A stretch of 64,000 nt of DNA from Gigaspora margarita. Lineage: Eukaryota > Glomeromycota > Glomeromycetes > Diversisporales > Gigasporaceae. The translations under genes were made by a program, and so were the position numbers. The notes under the pieces are model-generated. The model was not told where the DNA came from. It was given only the letters and a program-made list of their open reading frames with translations, and did not search any database. Positions 21,701 to 32,119 of the stretch are shown piece after piece. The stretch covers positions 28,534-92,533 of the forward strand of contig WTPW01002059.1 of assembly GCA_009809945.1 (NCBI GenBank), read 5' to 3'. How positions within the stretch are numbered: position 1 is the stretch's first letter; each line of letters begins with the position of its first letter.

Positions 21701-21969
21701 GGTAAATAGATGTGCTCGGTATGCCACTAGCATACTACATATTTTACACAATTTTTGTACTATATTAGTTATTTCTTTATATTAAAGTGCCTGGCATATC
21801 AAAAAAAATTTGGCATATCACAAGACATAACTTTCATTAAAATTTGTACTATAACATGCCTTTGATATGCTACAATATTTTTATTATTTTTAATATACAT
21901 ATAGTATCTATACCCAAGTGGCATGTCAAAATTGTTTTTGGCATGCCCTTGCCACTTTGCCAGACACCC

Positions 21970-22309
21970 TATAGAGAGGGCATACCCCAAAAATTTGCCG
22001 TGTTTTGTTAATGATTTCTATAGACAAACTTTTATGTTCCACATGATCCTGAAATTCAATTGGTTTGCGCTGCGCTACGATAAAGTCACGTGACCGGAAA
22101 ATTTGTGATATTAGAAATTTTCTTCCGCAAGCATATTTGTTTTGATTAGCTGATCATCAGTAATCATGATTGGCTAAAATTAAAGACTTTTTGCATATCG
22201 ATACCCGATATTATCACTATCGTTACACTCACAACTAGTATTTTACGATAATACCTTGCTCACGTGAAGTTCGAAACTTATACTTCAAAAAACATGTCAT
22301 TTTATCTTA
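21970..22309. other. Interval with no gene seen
   Basis: Unassigned sequence with a CACGTGACC motif near 22089 and ATGATCCTGAAATTCAATTGG, which resembles the ends of the 20.5-kb repeats. Confidence 0.35.
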
Positions 22310-22462
22310 GGGCGTGCCATTTATTACGTAATATTTTTTACTCTCTTATCCATGTATGGTGTGATCACTTTATCTATTTCAGATTGCTTATGATATATAG
22401 ACGTAATAACCACCCCTGACCATGTATCCATGGTAAAAATTACGTCATGAATGGCATGCCCC
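22310..22462. mobile_element. 153-bp Harbinger-type MITE
   Basis: GGGCGTGCCATTTATTACGT and (inverted) GGGGCATGCCATTCATGACG are terminal repeats of about 33 bp; TTA flanks both ends. Confidence 0.85.
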
Positions 22463-22649
22463 TTAGTTATTTCGTTTTTAAATGATAAAAACTTAATATA
22501 CGGGTTTCATATTAAGTATAACTATTGTCAAAATGTCTCTAATTAAAGTTAGTGGAAACATTCGATCCCATTCGATCCCAAACGCTTATATGAAAAATAC
22601 GGTTTCAAATTATAATCTCGCAAAATTTCAGATAGACTTCATTAGAAAA

Positions 22650-22893
22650 AAATTTTTGTTGCAGCTGATGCTGAAAATGGCTGATGCTGAAATTTCGACC
22701 TATGTTGATACAAATTTTTTAAAAATTTTTGGGGTAATTTTGTCCACTTTTTTTTTAGGGTTGGGTTAGGGTTTAGGGTTAGAATTAATTATTAAAGAGT
22801 ATATGTGGATTTTAGCAGGGCATATATTTTCAAATCGCGACCTCAAATTTCAGCATCAGCCGTTTTCAGCATCAGCTGCGACAATTTTTTTGC
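22650..22893. mobile_element. MITE with GCAGCTGATGCTGAAA ends
   Basis: TTGTTGCAGCTGATGCTGAA at the left is mirrored by TTCAGCATCAGCTGCGACAA at the right; arms of about 45 bp each carry two GCTGATGCTGAA units. The interior contains GGTTGGGTTAGGGTTTAGGG. Other copies: 50466-51710 (split by a retroposon) and a relic at 45000-45200. Confidence 0.8.
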
Positions 22894-23058
22894 TATTTAC
22901 ACGACTATTTTTCTATTGTGAAAAATTTGTGTAACATTGTTTTTTCAATAGAAATAAACAACCAATAAAAATAAATTTCCTCACGCTTCTTTCGCATCCT
23001 TTTTCGCGTACTGGACTTAATAATCAATCTTTTGTGGCAAATACTACACCCAAGTTGA

Positions 23059-25596
23059 ATGACAATGAACAACGACAGTGAACCGTACTTTGGTTACCAC
23101 GGTAAGTGTTGTGATGTCAATTTAAAAGGAAAAATAGCCCTTTTCTAACATGATATTTAACAACTTTCAAAGTTCTTGTCTCCTATATAAAAGATAACAC
23201 GCAGTGTTCCTACACTGAATTTTTAACTCTTAACCGTGATGTAGTTCTTCTCTCACAACCTTTTTCAGACAAATGGAATGTCCTTGATCTCACTTGGGCT
23301 CGTAGATTTTTGTCAAGAGCAAAAGAATTAAAGGGCCATGACTATGCAGCGACTTTGAAACAGGAGGTGATGTATTCGTGTATTTCGCAATAATAGGGAG
23401 CTTCTGTCTATTGTCGTCTAGATTAGAAGTATTGGTTGTTGTCCCAGCCCGAGTAATAATAGTGGCAACTCCACCTATTGTCGTCTAGGTTAGGAGGTAT
23501 CGACTTTTATTTCGGCCTTATTATTGCGACTTACTCTCCTTCTTGAGATAAAGCTTTTACTTCTTATATTAGAAGTTATACGCACTTATTTTCACCTTCA
23601 AATTCCTGTAGGTAAAAAAACAATGTGCAAACAAGGGTTTGCAAATCTATTGGGAAGGAATAATCTACGAGCGAGAAAAGGTTTTTATGCCACTTGTTTT
23701 TATGTGTTAAATATTTTGTATTACCATATGAGGATAATGATTAAATTCTTGCAAAATAGATGAACGCACAGCGAGCGCACCTAACTGGTAGTATGAAAGT
23801 ATACGGCAAAGTTGCGGAACATAATGCAGAAATATTATCTTCTGAAGACTATTCCAATATCTATCCTCAAAGTGGACATCCTAAAATAATCATAGATAAA
23901 GAAAATAATCCGTTTATAAACACGTCTATAAAGGATAAGAAGGATAAGGTACAATAGTATAGATATGTCCAGTTCGAATAAACACTAATGAGCATGATTT
24001 TTTTCAGGCTGAGTCCGAGTACTCTGAAGAATCTGACATAAATGATATATCTGAGGACGAAAATTTTGGTTGTAATGTAAGTTTGTGCTACACGGAATTC
24101 ATGATGAGTGGAAAGAAAATAATGTTGTCTCTCACATTAATACTTTAGGATGATTATAAAGAGGACACTCATCCAAAAATCGACAAGAAGTTCTTTCGTG
24201 AAGCGCACAAGTCTATTCCCAACTCTTCGAAAATGCGGTTAAGTACAGGAAAGATAGTAGAGGATGTCCTTTTCGATTTTTGTAGAAACATGGACTATGA
24301 GCAGTAAGTTTTGAATATTAACTTTATTTCTCGCATCTCAGAACTTAATTTCGATACTGAGATGTTGTTAGCCATGCTCACTCGTATATTATAGATTATG
24401 ACGATACGGAAGTTAGGGCATTATTTACCGAAACTGAATGGAAGGAATTGACTGATGACCGATTAGGAGTTCCCTCTATTCCAGTTGATATCGCAAAAGA
24501 ATTGTCAACATATAAAAAGAAGACATTAGAAGAATTACGCAAAGTTTCAATGACATCTTATCTTCAAGACAATGTCAAATATAACATCCATCAACATTAT
24601 GACAATGAATGGATACAGCTGGCCGTAAGAAATCTTGTGAACTTATATGAAAACACAGATTGCCCTCTAATGAGAAATCAATATGAAGACTGGTACACTG
24701 TAGCACTTTTTGGAAGTTGCTTAGATTTCTGCTTTAGGGATATGCGGTTAGGAACCGACATAAAGAGGTCTTTTATTACTTTTTTTAAACCAATACAATT
24801 GCATTATCACCAAGCATCATCATCTAAAGCAGTTTGTCATATTTATAGGACGGATGCCCCTTCATTAGCTTCTGCTAATAGAAAAAATCGCACTCGGTTG
24901 AGCAATACAAGAAAGAGAAAGCTAACCGGGAGAAAAATTGATGGAATAACCTATGTTATCAACAGGCATCTTGAGATAGGGGTAATTGAGGCAGCAAGAT
25001 CTTTTAATGGTGTTTCTGATCGAAAATATCTCATTGAAAATTTCAAAATGCCGAAGTCACTTCGCGATATGCTAGCTGATATGATCAGAGATGTGAACTA
25101 TGAAGAAGAAAAAGTGAATAAGCTTCAAGTATTCGGAATCTTACATTTTGGATTAAGGGTTCAAACTACGAGACTTTGGCGTGCTGGCGGGTCAATTACT
25201 ATTTATTATAAAGATCCCCAAGTATATTATATAAGCAATAAATTTTCAGAAGAAGGCGTTAAAAATTTCCTCAAGTTCCTAGCTATAATATATCGATTTA
25301 AGGTGAAAATTTTATTTATGTACTCACACATATTCTCTTTTGGCTTTTCTAATCATTTAAGCTCCGTTACACAGATGATTATGAAGAATAATTTAAACAT
25401 CTTAGGAGATATCCAGGAAAGCAATGCATCAGAAGAAAATGACTTTTTGGATGAGTTGATTGGAGTTAACCACTCATCCAAATCGTCTACACCTTCAACT
25501 TCGATTCAATTTTTCGCTGATAATGGAAAGACCCCTCCAAAAGGCAAGTTGAAGAAAAGGAGTCCGCTAAAAAAACGAAGGTTAAATAATAACTAG
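23059..25596 (+). CDS. Predicted 8-exon gene for an uncharacterised protein of about 591 aa with a nuclease-like motif
   Basis: Predicted exons: 23059-23101, 23269-23366, 23612-23680, 23760-23948, 24008-24076, 24149-24303, 24372-25302 and 25375-25596. All introns are GT-AG, and the joins keep one frame from ATG to TAG. The N-terminal half is acidic and Ser-rich (EYSEESDINDISEDEN). Residues about 395-445 hold GRKIDGITYVI then LEIGVIEAAR, then KYLIENFKMPKSLRDML. The spacing of Asp398, Glu409 and Glu414 recalls PD-(D/E)XK nucleases, but this is only a visual resemblance. Similar D...ExG..EA proteins form large orphan families in Mucoromycota genomes (general knowledge). The tail is basic (KKRSPLKKRR), perhaps a nuclear signal. 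The last intron (72 nt, in frame) may be retained. Intron 2 has a weak GTGATG donor. A different acceptor at 25361 would end the protein early. The function is unknown, and a transposon accessory gene is an alternative. Confidence 0.65.
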
Positions 25597-25599
25597 AAA

Positions 25600-25930
25600 C
25601 CTCTTTAATGCTCTGGGCAGTTCAATAACCGGGGCTAATCATGACCGGATTGATGATGAGTATTATCATCATTCCTGATTCAAAATTTTATAATTTTCGA
25701 AAATCTTTGCAAATAAAATTCACTATATATCACGGACAATTACAAATCGCTAAACATTGTATAAGGTGTAATTTCATTAATGGTGCATATATTCATAGAA
25801 AATTTAGATCATAATCTCCCACACAAATGAATAAATTTAATTTTAAAAGAATTAAACCCAACTGCTAGCTATCTCTAAATTAATAAAAAGTTAAAGAAAT
25901 AAAAAAATAATGAATAAAAACAAGTTACCT
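25600..25930. other. 3' flank of the 591-aa gene, no further gene seen
   Basis: AT-rich; GATGATGAGTATTATCATCA just after the stop is a short inverted repeat that could form a hairpin in the transcript. AATAAA-like hexamers occur near 25710 and 25830. Confidence 0.4.
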
Positions 25931-25949
25931 TAAGAGTTTGGATCGATCA

Positions 25950-26400
25950 GTTGTTTCCATCGCTGAGCACAGGTTCGAACGAATAATACGGATGGTCGTC
26001 GATTCGCGATTCGCATATTTTGTACAGAACGAAAGGATTACACAAAATTACTACGCGCCTGCCATCTTAGGGCCGTCTAACGCCAGGTGTGTTCACGTGA
26101 TTAAAGGCCAATCAAATCGTAAAAATTTGATCTTTCCGACAAGACAAAAACAAAGAAAAAAAGTGAAAACCGTCGGAAACAGTGTCTAAACCTGTCTAGA
26201 AGCATTAATAAAAAATGTCGAGAAGACGATTTTACTTATAAAGTAAGCCCTAACCCTAACTCCTAACTAAATAATCAAAAAACATATAAACGCACCTGGC
26301 TTTAGCGTTCCACATCTTAGCGCTCCCACAAAAATTGGTCACCCCTGTAATTTTGACCAATCAAAATTTAGGATCGGGTGTAACGTGATAGTCAAACAAA
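25950..26400. repeat. Inverse copies of the TTAGGG/CCAATC dispersed repeat
   Basis: Contains AAGCCCTAACCCTAACTCC and, on the other strand, the CAGGTTTAGACACTG and GATTTGATTGGCC blocks seen at 20.9-21.7 kb. GACCAATCAAAATTTAGGAT with GGGTGTAACGTGATAG at 26350 matches the 20.5-kb ends. The 83-codon open frame here is not supported. Confidence 0.5.
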
Positions 26401-26678
26401 TGGCCTTTTTCAGCGGCTCAGGTTTTTTTCATTAATAGTAATACGGAACTTTATTTGGTTTAGTAAGAAACATATGTAGCACGTACGCATGTACGATAAG
26501 AATTAATTTTATAAATATGTGTATTATTACAAAATAACAACCAGGGTTGTTATTGTAAAATTTTGAATTTGGTCTAGGTATTATTTTGTGATAATACAAT
26601 ATCACATTACGTGTCATGTGTCAAGCAAGTATATTATGAATGTTATAAAGAAAATTTTCAAAAATCGTTGTAAAAATA
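26400..26678. other. 5' flank of the HARBI1-like gene
   Basis: No TIR typical of Harbinger is evident. AATAACAACCAGGGTTGTTATT at 26536-26556 is a near-perfect short palindrome of unknown role. No promoter element could be assigned with confidence. Confidence 0.3.
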
Positions 26679-27845
26679 ATGAATTCTCTCCAATTTCAAT
26701 TGCTTATGGAATCTTTAGATTCAGATGAAATTGAATCTGAACCCGATATTGATCCGTGTTATGATGAAAATCTTGTCAATTCTATTATTCTTCGTTATTT
26801 AAACAAACCATCTAGAATTATAAATGTCCGTCCAAAATCAGATCATTGGTACTCTAATATTTTGTTTAATTATGATGAACTTCGGTTTCGCCGAACTTTA
26901 AGAATGAAACAATCAACATTTTGGATGATTGTTAACAAAATAAAAAACCATGAGATTTTTAAAGATATTCCTCAAAGAAAGCAAAATCCAGTAGAAAAAC
27001 AGCTTGCAGTAGTTTTATATAGATTAGGTGGAAAGGCGACAATCTGGGATATTTGTTCTAAATTTGGAATTGCAGAGGGTACTGTTCCATTATTTACATC
27101 TAGAATTATTAAAGCTTTAAAAAATTTAAAAGAGTTTATTATCTGGCCACGTGGTGATTATCGACAAAAGGTTCATAAAGGTTTTGAGAAAATGCACGGT
27201 TTTCCAAATGTAATTGGTGCACTAGATGGATCTCATATGAATTTGTTCGAAGCTCCTAGTAAATTAAATAAAGATGTTTACTTTACACGAAAACGTCGTT
27301 ATGCAATTCATCTTCAAGCTGTTGTAGATCATCAAGGAATTTTTATAAACTATGATCTCGGATACCCAGCATCAGTTCATGATGCAAAAGTATTCCGAAA
27401 TTCTAGTTTATATCGTTACAGAAATCAGCTTTTTGAAGAAACTGATTATGTTTTAGCTGATTCTGCATATCCGATTTCACTAAATATCATTCCTTCATTT
27501 AAAAGTCCCTCAGGATTAGATAAAAATCGGCAAATTGAATTTAATAAAAAGCATAGCAAATCTCGTGTTGTAGTAGAGCAAGCATTCGGTCGGTTGAAAA
27601 GTAGATTTCAGTTATTAAAAGAACTAAGAACAAAAAGTACCAAAATAGGAACTGATTTAATAGAAATTTCATTAATTTTACATAATATTTTAGAAAAGAG
27701 TGGAGATGAGTGGGAGGAACCTTCAGAGCAAATATTATTGTATAGAATGCAATTTGATGATAGTCATATTACACGAAGAGCTCAGGCAATTAAGGAAGCG
27801 GGAAATATTAAAAGACAAAGTTTGATGGATATTGTATTAAGTTAA
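26679..27845 (+). CDS. HARBI1-like: HARBI1-like DDE transposase / nuclease, intact
   Basis: A single-exon frame of 388 aa, the usual size for a PIF/Harbinger transposase or its domesticated HARBI1 relative. A helix-turn-helix-like stretch (residues about 105-137, KQLAVVLYRLGGKATIWDI) precedes the catalytic core. All three acidic residues are present: Asp183 in GALDGSH, Asp261 in LADSAYP and Glu300 in VVVEQAFGRLKSRF. GYPASVHDAKVFR around 229-240 is the family's HD box. In Harbinger elements this protein cuts and joins DNA together with a Myb-like partner, which is not seen next door. The 591-aa gene 1.1 kb upstream on the same strand is unrelated to known partners. No flanking TIR or TTA duplication was found, so it may be an old copy with lost ends or a domesticated gene. 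Its product could also act on the many TTA-flanked MITEs in this window. Confidence 0.9.
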   Translation: MNSLQFQLLMESLDSDEIESEPDIDPCYDENLVNSIILRYLNKPSRIINVRPKSDHWYSNILFNYDELRFRRTLRMKQSTFWMIVNKIKNHEIFKDIPQRKQNPVEKQLAVVLYRLGGKATIWDICSKFGIAEGTVPLFTSRIIKALKNLKEFIIWPRGDYRQKVHKGFEKMHGFPNVIGALDGSHMNLFEAPSKLNKDVYFTRKRRYAIHLQAVVDHQGIFINYDLGYPASVHDAKVFRNSSLYRYRNQLFEETDYVLADSAYPISLNIIPSFKSPSGLDKNRQIEFNKKHSKSRVVVEQAFGRLKSRFQLLKELRTKSTKIGTDLIEISLILHNILEKSGDEWEEPSEQILLYRMQFDDSHITRRAQAIKEAGNIKRQSLMDIVLS

Positions 27846-28770
27846 TTTGCTATTGTGTATAAACAAGAATCGATTTCCACAATATATAATGCATGTGCAT
27901 GATTTGAGGAAGATGTTTAAGAGTACCTCTCCAATTTATTTTAAGAGATATTTATCGTGGCCCCAACGATTATGAATATAAATCGTAGAAGATAACCAGA
28001 TATCACTAGCTTTAATACTAGGTTATTCTACTTGAGCGAAAAAGAGAAAAAAACTAATTATTCTCTATTTTCTCACGATATTTATATTCTATACTCGACT
28101 CTCATCATTGATCATTTATTAAAATAAACTCTAATTTTTTATGAATTAAACGATACTCATTTATATAAATAATTCTTCTGGCTAATAAATTACTCGTTAT
28201 TGGATTGGTGTTCCATATAATCACAAGATCTTTTAATTAATATAAAAATTATTCGGAGCTATTATACTTTTTTTTTCATGCTGCCACACTTTTTTCAAAT
28301 TAGATTCAGTTCTCTTTGACCATTCCCCTATCATATAACTTGAATGCCAAATTTCATTGTATAACCGATCCTGACTATGAGAATATCCTACCTTTTCATT
28401 TTTATGGCATCGTAAATAATACATATATGCATATGTTCTGCATCAATATACAATTTGAATTTTAAATATCGCATATTTTGTAAAATAAATAGGTTTACTT
28501 TTTCACAGATTTTTTTTTTTTTTTTTTTTACAATCTTCGCTAAGTTTTTTCATTAACACTAGAAAAACAACAGGGTCAGCGCTTATAGACAGACATTTGT
28601 CTGATGTGCCTGGTAACTTTTTGAGAACATAACGGTTCACTAAAAAAAAAAAAATACTGTAAAAGCCATTTTTAATGTCGAAACGACGTCAAGATTAACT
28701 TCAAGAACTTCATATATAAGTTCTAAATGCTAGGAACGGTTAACAAAAAAAAGATTATATGACCGTTGCA
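27846..28770. other. Interval with no gene seen
   Basis: AT-rich sequence with a poly(T) run at 28509-28530. The minus-strand 63-codon open frame at 28233-28424 has no recognisable feature. Confidence 0.4.
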
Positions 28771-28781
28771 GAAAATGTAAG

Positions 28782-28925
28782 CTTTTTTATTTGGCGATTA
28801 GGCACTGCAGCTACATTGACAGTGTAAGGATCTCTCGTTTGGCTCTGCGAGCTGTGATGGCGGTGCAAGGCTCTTATGTTTGGTGATTAGACTCTATGGT
28901 GATAGCAGTGTAAGGACCTTTTCGG
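28782..28925. repeat. Three imperfect tandem copies of about 45 bp
   Basis: Units start TTTGGCGATTAGGCACTGCA, TTTGGCTCTGCGAGCTGTGA and TTTGGTGATTAGACTCTATG, each running on to a GTGTAAGGATC or GTGCAAGGCTC block. They are more GC-rich than the flanks. No coding signal. Confidence 0.55.
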
Positions 28926-29680
28926 TGTTCTCAAGCAGCACGCTCGATGCGATTTGCTATTGATTGAAATAGTGTTCAATCATTATGATGTTATTAATTA
29001 GACCATTTCTGAGAACCGATAGTATGATGTTGAAGACCGATAGTATGAATAATGATATGATTGAAATATGCTCATATATCTTCCACAATGGATTAATTTA
29101 TGATCGTGTTGGTGCTCAAGAATTATGATTCATTAAAATATTGATTACAATTGATGCTTGAGCAAACGCCTTATCATTACTACCATTTAACAATTATTGT
29201 TTTTACAAAATAGAAATAAAAAAAAATAAAACAAAATAAAATAAATTAAATTAATGAAAACGATGGATTAACGAAAGGATAAAGAATTTACGACACTTCC
29301 AAATTTTGTTATTTTTTTTTGAAATTTACTATGAACTAACAGAATACAAAAGCGTACCTTTTTTATTTGCGGTGAATATTTTTAACATAAGTGACAAGAT
29401 AACAATAATTCGTCGAGATTGATAATGATTTGAAGATCCATAACAATAATGATAATTTAAAAATAGTGAAGTACTTGAACATTTATTTTTTCTAATCAAT
29501 CAAAAAATTTCGACTAATAAACGCAACTCTATAATAAAAAAGGATGTCGGGCCTCTATCTCTTGTTGATTGGAATAATAAATACCCTTTGTCGATTAAAT
29601 GAACTTCCACTAATAAAATTTTTCTTTTTGACATATTAAACTTTCATTACGTGTCTTATTTATTGGAATAATCAATACAA
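28926..29680. other. Interval with no gene seen
   Basis: Contains a small direct repeat (GAACCGATAGTATGATG / GACCGATAGTATGA at 29010-29048) and AT-rich sequence without open frames. Confidence 0.4.
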
Positions 29681-29741
29681 CTAGTGTTAGGTGCCCGGGC
29701 GTTGCCGCGGGCTAGAAAGTCTATTTTTTATTTGTGGTTAG

Positions 29742-30130
29742 ATGAACCCGATCCTGGTTCAAATGAACCCGATCTTGGTTCAAATGAACCCGATCTTGGT
29801 TCAAATGCACCGATCATAGTTCAAATGAACCCGATATTGGTTCAAATGAACCTGGTCTTGGTTAAAACGAACCCGGCTTAGGTTTATTTGAACCCGATCT
29901 TGGTTCTTGAACCCAGTCTTGGTTCAAATGAACCTGATCTTGGGTCAACGAACCCGATCCGAACCCGGGATGGCGGAGGTTAAATTTTCGTGGAAGCCGA
30001 TTATTTTCATGGGAACACAAAAGCTGACCTCTATTTTTGGCCGGAGTTTAAAAAAATGTGAAGCCGATCTTGGTTCTTAAACCCGATCTTGGGTTTAAAT
30101 GAACCTGATCTTGGTTCTCGAACCGATCCG
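29742..30130. repeat. 21-bp minisatellite with a secondary duplication
   Basis: About ten imperfect units of AACCCGATCTTGGTTCAAATG at 29742-29965, one frame reading EPDLGSN repeatedly. Further units lie at 30060-30125. Between and after them a block of about 115 bp (CCGAACCCGGGATGG ... TTTTTGGCCGGAG and CCGAACCCAGTCCGG ... TTTTTGATCGGAG) is duplicated. The 65-codon open frame is probably just the repeat. Confidence 0.8.
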
Positions 30131-30557
30131 AACCCAGTCCGGCAGTGTTTGATTTTTTGTGTAACCCACCCATTTCTGGGAACACAAAATCCGATCTCTA
30201 TTTTTGATCGGAGTTTGAAAAAAGTTCAAGGGTCAGTGACCGAGTAAGAATTTTTTCAAGGGTGGGTGGGTGGGGGAGGTGGAGGGTGAGAATTTTTGAT
30301 TTTTTAAGGGTGGGTGGTAGAGTGTCTGGCACGCTCAAAAAAATTGGCATGCCAATGAAATGGCATGCCACATGTTACACAAAATTTTTATACTATATTA
30401 GTTTGTATACAACTAGAATACTATTATATTATGCATTTTTATACTATATTATTTTTTTTATATTAGAATATCTAGTATACCAAAAATTTTGGGATACTAC
30501 AAGACATACCTTTTATTAAAATTTGTACTATAGCATGCCTTTAATATGTTACAATAT

Positions 30558-31783
30558 ATATATTTTTTTTTTAATATTTAGAGGAACCCTGGGTGTAGCA
30601 CCTGCCCAAACTTTATTAATTAATACTTAAGTGGATTGACATATGGTAGTGCCATAAACACATACAAATTTATATACAAGTATTGAGACTAGGACTTTAG
30701 GTCGAACAACCATTTATCCATAGCTAAAACCCACTAGAGCCTTCTATATTCCTACTATACAGCTGACCTGGTTTTTGTATATCCCTCATCAACTGCCAAT
30801 TAGTATTCACATGTTCCCCACTTTACCCACATTACCTAATATAAACTTCAAATTTGGTGTATGTTGCCAGGTGGGCACTTTATGCTTCCAATTTGGTGTA
30901 CCTGAAGAGGATTTCCTCAAGTTTCTACTAGCATACTTTTCAGGAGTTCATATTTCAAGCTATGCAGCTGCCTCTACCACATTGGGCAAGTATCTCAAGC
31001 CTGCATGCTGCTGCAACTAGCTAGTTTCCTGCAACTTCAGAACCCAGAACTTAACATCTTAATTCAGTAATGTGCTAACAACTGTACTTCCCTATATGGT
31101 AGTAAAATATCTGGGCATGTTTCACAAATGATTCCAGTGTCAAATATTGTTGGATGGCATCTTGAGACTCAGGGGTTACAGGTGTGTCATTGTTTTATAA
31201 TAATTCTCAGCAGTTATAGCCCCTGGTTACTACTACATGCACTTGTACCAGCTATACCTATATTGGTAGTCCCAAATTCTCATAACATCTGAAGACATTC
31301 ATATGGGTATGCCCAGAGCTCCATTGGGTCTTGACATGTACACGTCTCCATGCTTGACTTCTTATTAGTTAGCGATTTCTGTACAGTGCCAAAAGTGTTT
31401 TAAATTTGGTAAGGCCAATTCTTTACTACAGGTTCCTTTGTATTTACCACTTTTCTCACCGCTCCAATTCTAGTTATCGTCTATTCATCCTCCTAATCAA
31501 GATCCCCAAACTGCATTAGATTGTTGTTGCTATTTGTGCCTTCAAGAATTTACATGCACAACCTTTGTGTAATTAGAACCTTCTGTAATCACTATTACAT
31601 ATAGTGCCAACTTCTCCACAATGGACCTTCTTCTGAAAATTCCTAATCCAAAGTTGTACTCACTTGGACTTCCCATGGTGAGTATATTCAAGTATTTATA
31701 GAACTGCCTCTACTAGGACTTGAACCTGAAACCTACTCGTAAAGAGTTTGGTGCCTAACTACTAGGCTGTGGAATCCCAACCC
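30558..31783 (-). mobile_element. Long tRNA-headed SINE-like retroposon, about 1.2 kb
   Basis: Read on the minus strand it begins with a tRNA-related head carrying both pol III internal boxes: A box CAGCCTAGTAG (31759-31769) and B box GGTTCAAGTCC (31716-31726). About 1.1 kb of unmatched body follows, with no long frame, then an A-run (T-run at 30562-30573). The flanks TATGTTACAATAT (30545-30557) and TATGTTATAATAT (31784-31796) form a 13-bp target duplication with one transition. The internal promoter, A-tail and duplication point to a SINE moved by a LINE, but typical SINEs are 100-500 bp. A companion element is at 50696-51676. Confidence 0.75.
31740..31783 (-). promoter_or_regulatory. tRNA-like pol III A-box region of the SINE
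   Basis: CAGCCTAGTAG matches the A-box consensus TRGCNNAGYGG at most positions and lies about 15 bases inside the 5' end. The B box is about 35 bp further in. The anticodon and acceptor stems do not fold well, so this is not a working tRNA gene. Confidence 0.6.
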
Positions 31784-32007
31784 TATGTTATAATATTTTT
31801 ATTACCAGTATTTATAATATTGTATATAGTATCTATATTATAAATATAATTTCCTATACTATACCCAGTAGCATGCCAAAACTGTTTTTGGCATGCCCTT
31901 GCAGTCACCCTAGTGGGTGGGTGGAGAGGTGGAGGGTGAGAATTGTAAAGAAACTTTCTTAAAGAAACTTAAAGAACAACAATATATTAAAGCACAATTC
32001 TCTGTCA

Positions 32008-32119
32008 TATTTGAGATTATGTAACACTTTTTTTTATTAATTTTAAACAGAGATCCCTGCTTTGCAAGGGATCTCTGTCTAAAATCATTAATAAAAAAAG
32101 CATTACATAACCTCAAATA
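32008..32119. mobile_element. 112-bp hairpin element
   Basis: ATATTTGAGATTATGTAACA at the left is mirrored by TGCATTACATAACCTCAAAT-type sequence at the right. The arms (about 55 bp, few mismatches) meet at AGGGATCCC-like GATCCCTGCTTTGCAAGGGATC. No coding. Confidence 0.7.

Larger units (their letters stand above)
21143..21969. mobile_element. TIR element with GGGTGTCTGRCA ends, interrupted
   Basis: GGGTGTCTGACACGACAAAA at the left and (inverted) GGGTGTCTGGCAAAGTGGCA at the right, followed by GGCATGCCA palindromes on both sides. The interior is interrupted by the 21239-21424 element and by a TTAGGGTTAGG-containing repeat. A second copy lies at 30320-31908. Confidence 0.65.
30320..31908. mobile_element. 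TIR element (GTGTCTGGCA, GGCATGCCA motifs) split by a retroposon
   Basis: The left part AGTGTCTGGCACGCTC with TTGGCATGCCAATG matches the left end of the 21143-21969 element. The right part (CATGCCAAAACTGTTTTTGG, GGCATGCCCTTGC) matches its right end, although the outermost TIR has decayed. The long tRNA-headed retroposon at 30558-31783 lies inside. Confidence 0.6.

Noticed and set aside
22533..22769. 78-codon open frame containing ADAEISTYVDTNF
   Set aside because: Most of it lies in the GCTGATGCTGAAA MITE, so the peptide is repeat-derived.
22750..22785. Telomere end
   Set aside because: Only one or two TTAGGG units, internal to a MITE with sequence on both sides.
25938..26189. 83-codon open frame between the two genes
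   Set aside because: Falls in the dispersed TTAGGG/CCAATC repeat; no family resemblance and no splice partner.
29742..29965. CRISPR-like or integron-like direct repeats
   Set aside because: Contiguous 21-bp units with no spacers; an ordinary minisatellite.
31700..31783. Apparent tRNA gene on the minus strand
   Set aside because: A and B boxes are good but the stems do not pair, and it is the head of a retroposon with tail and target duplication.
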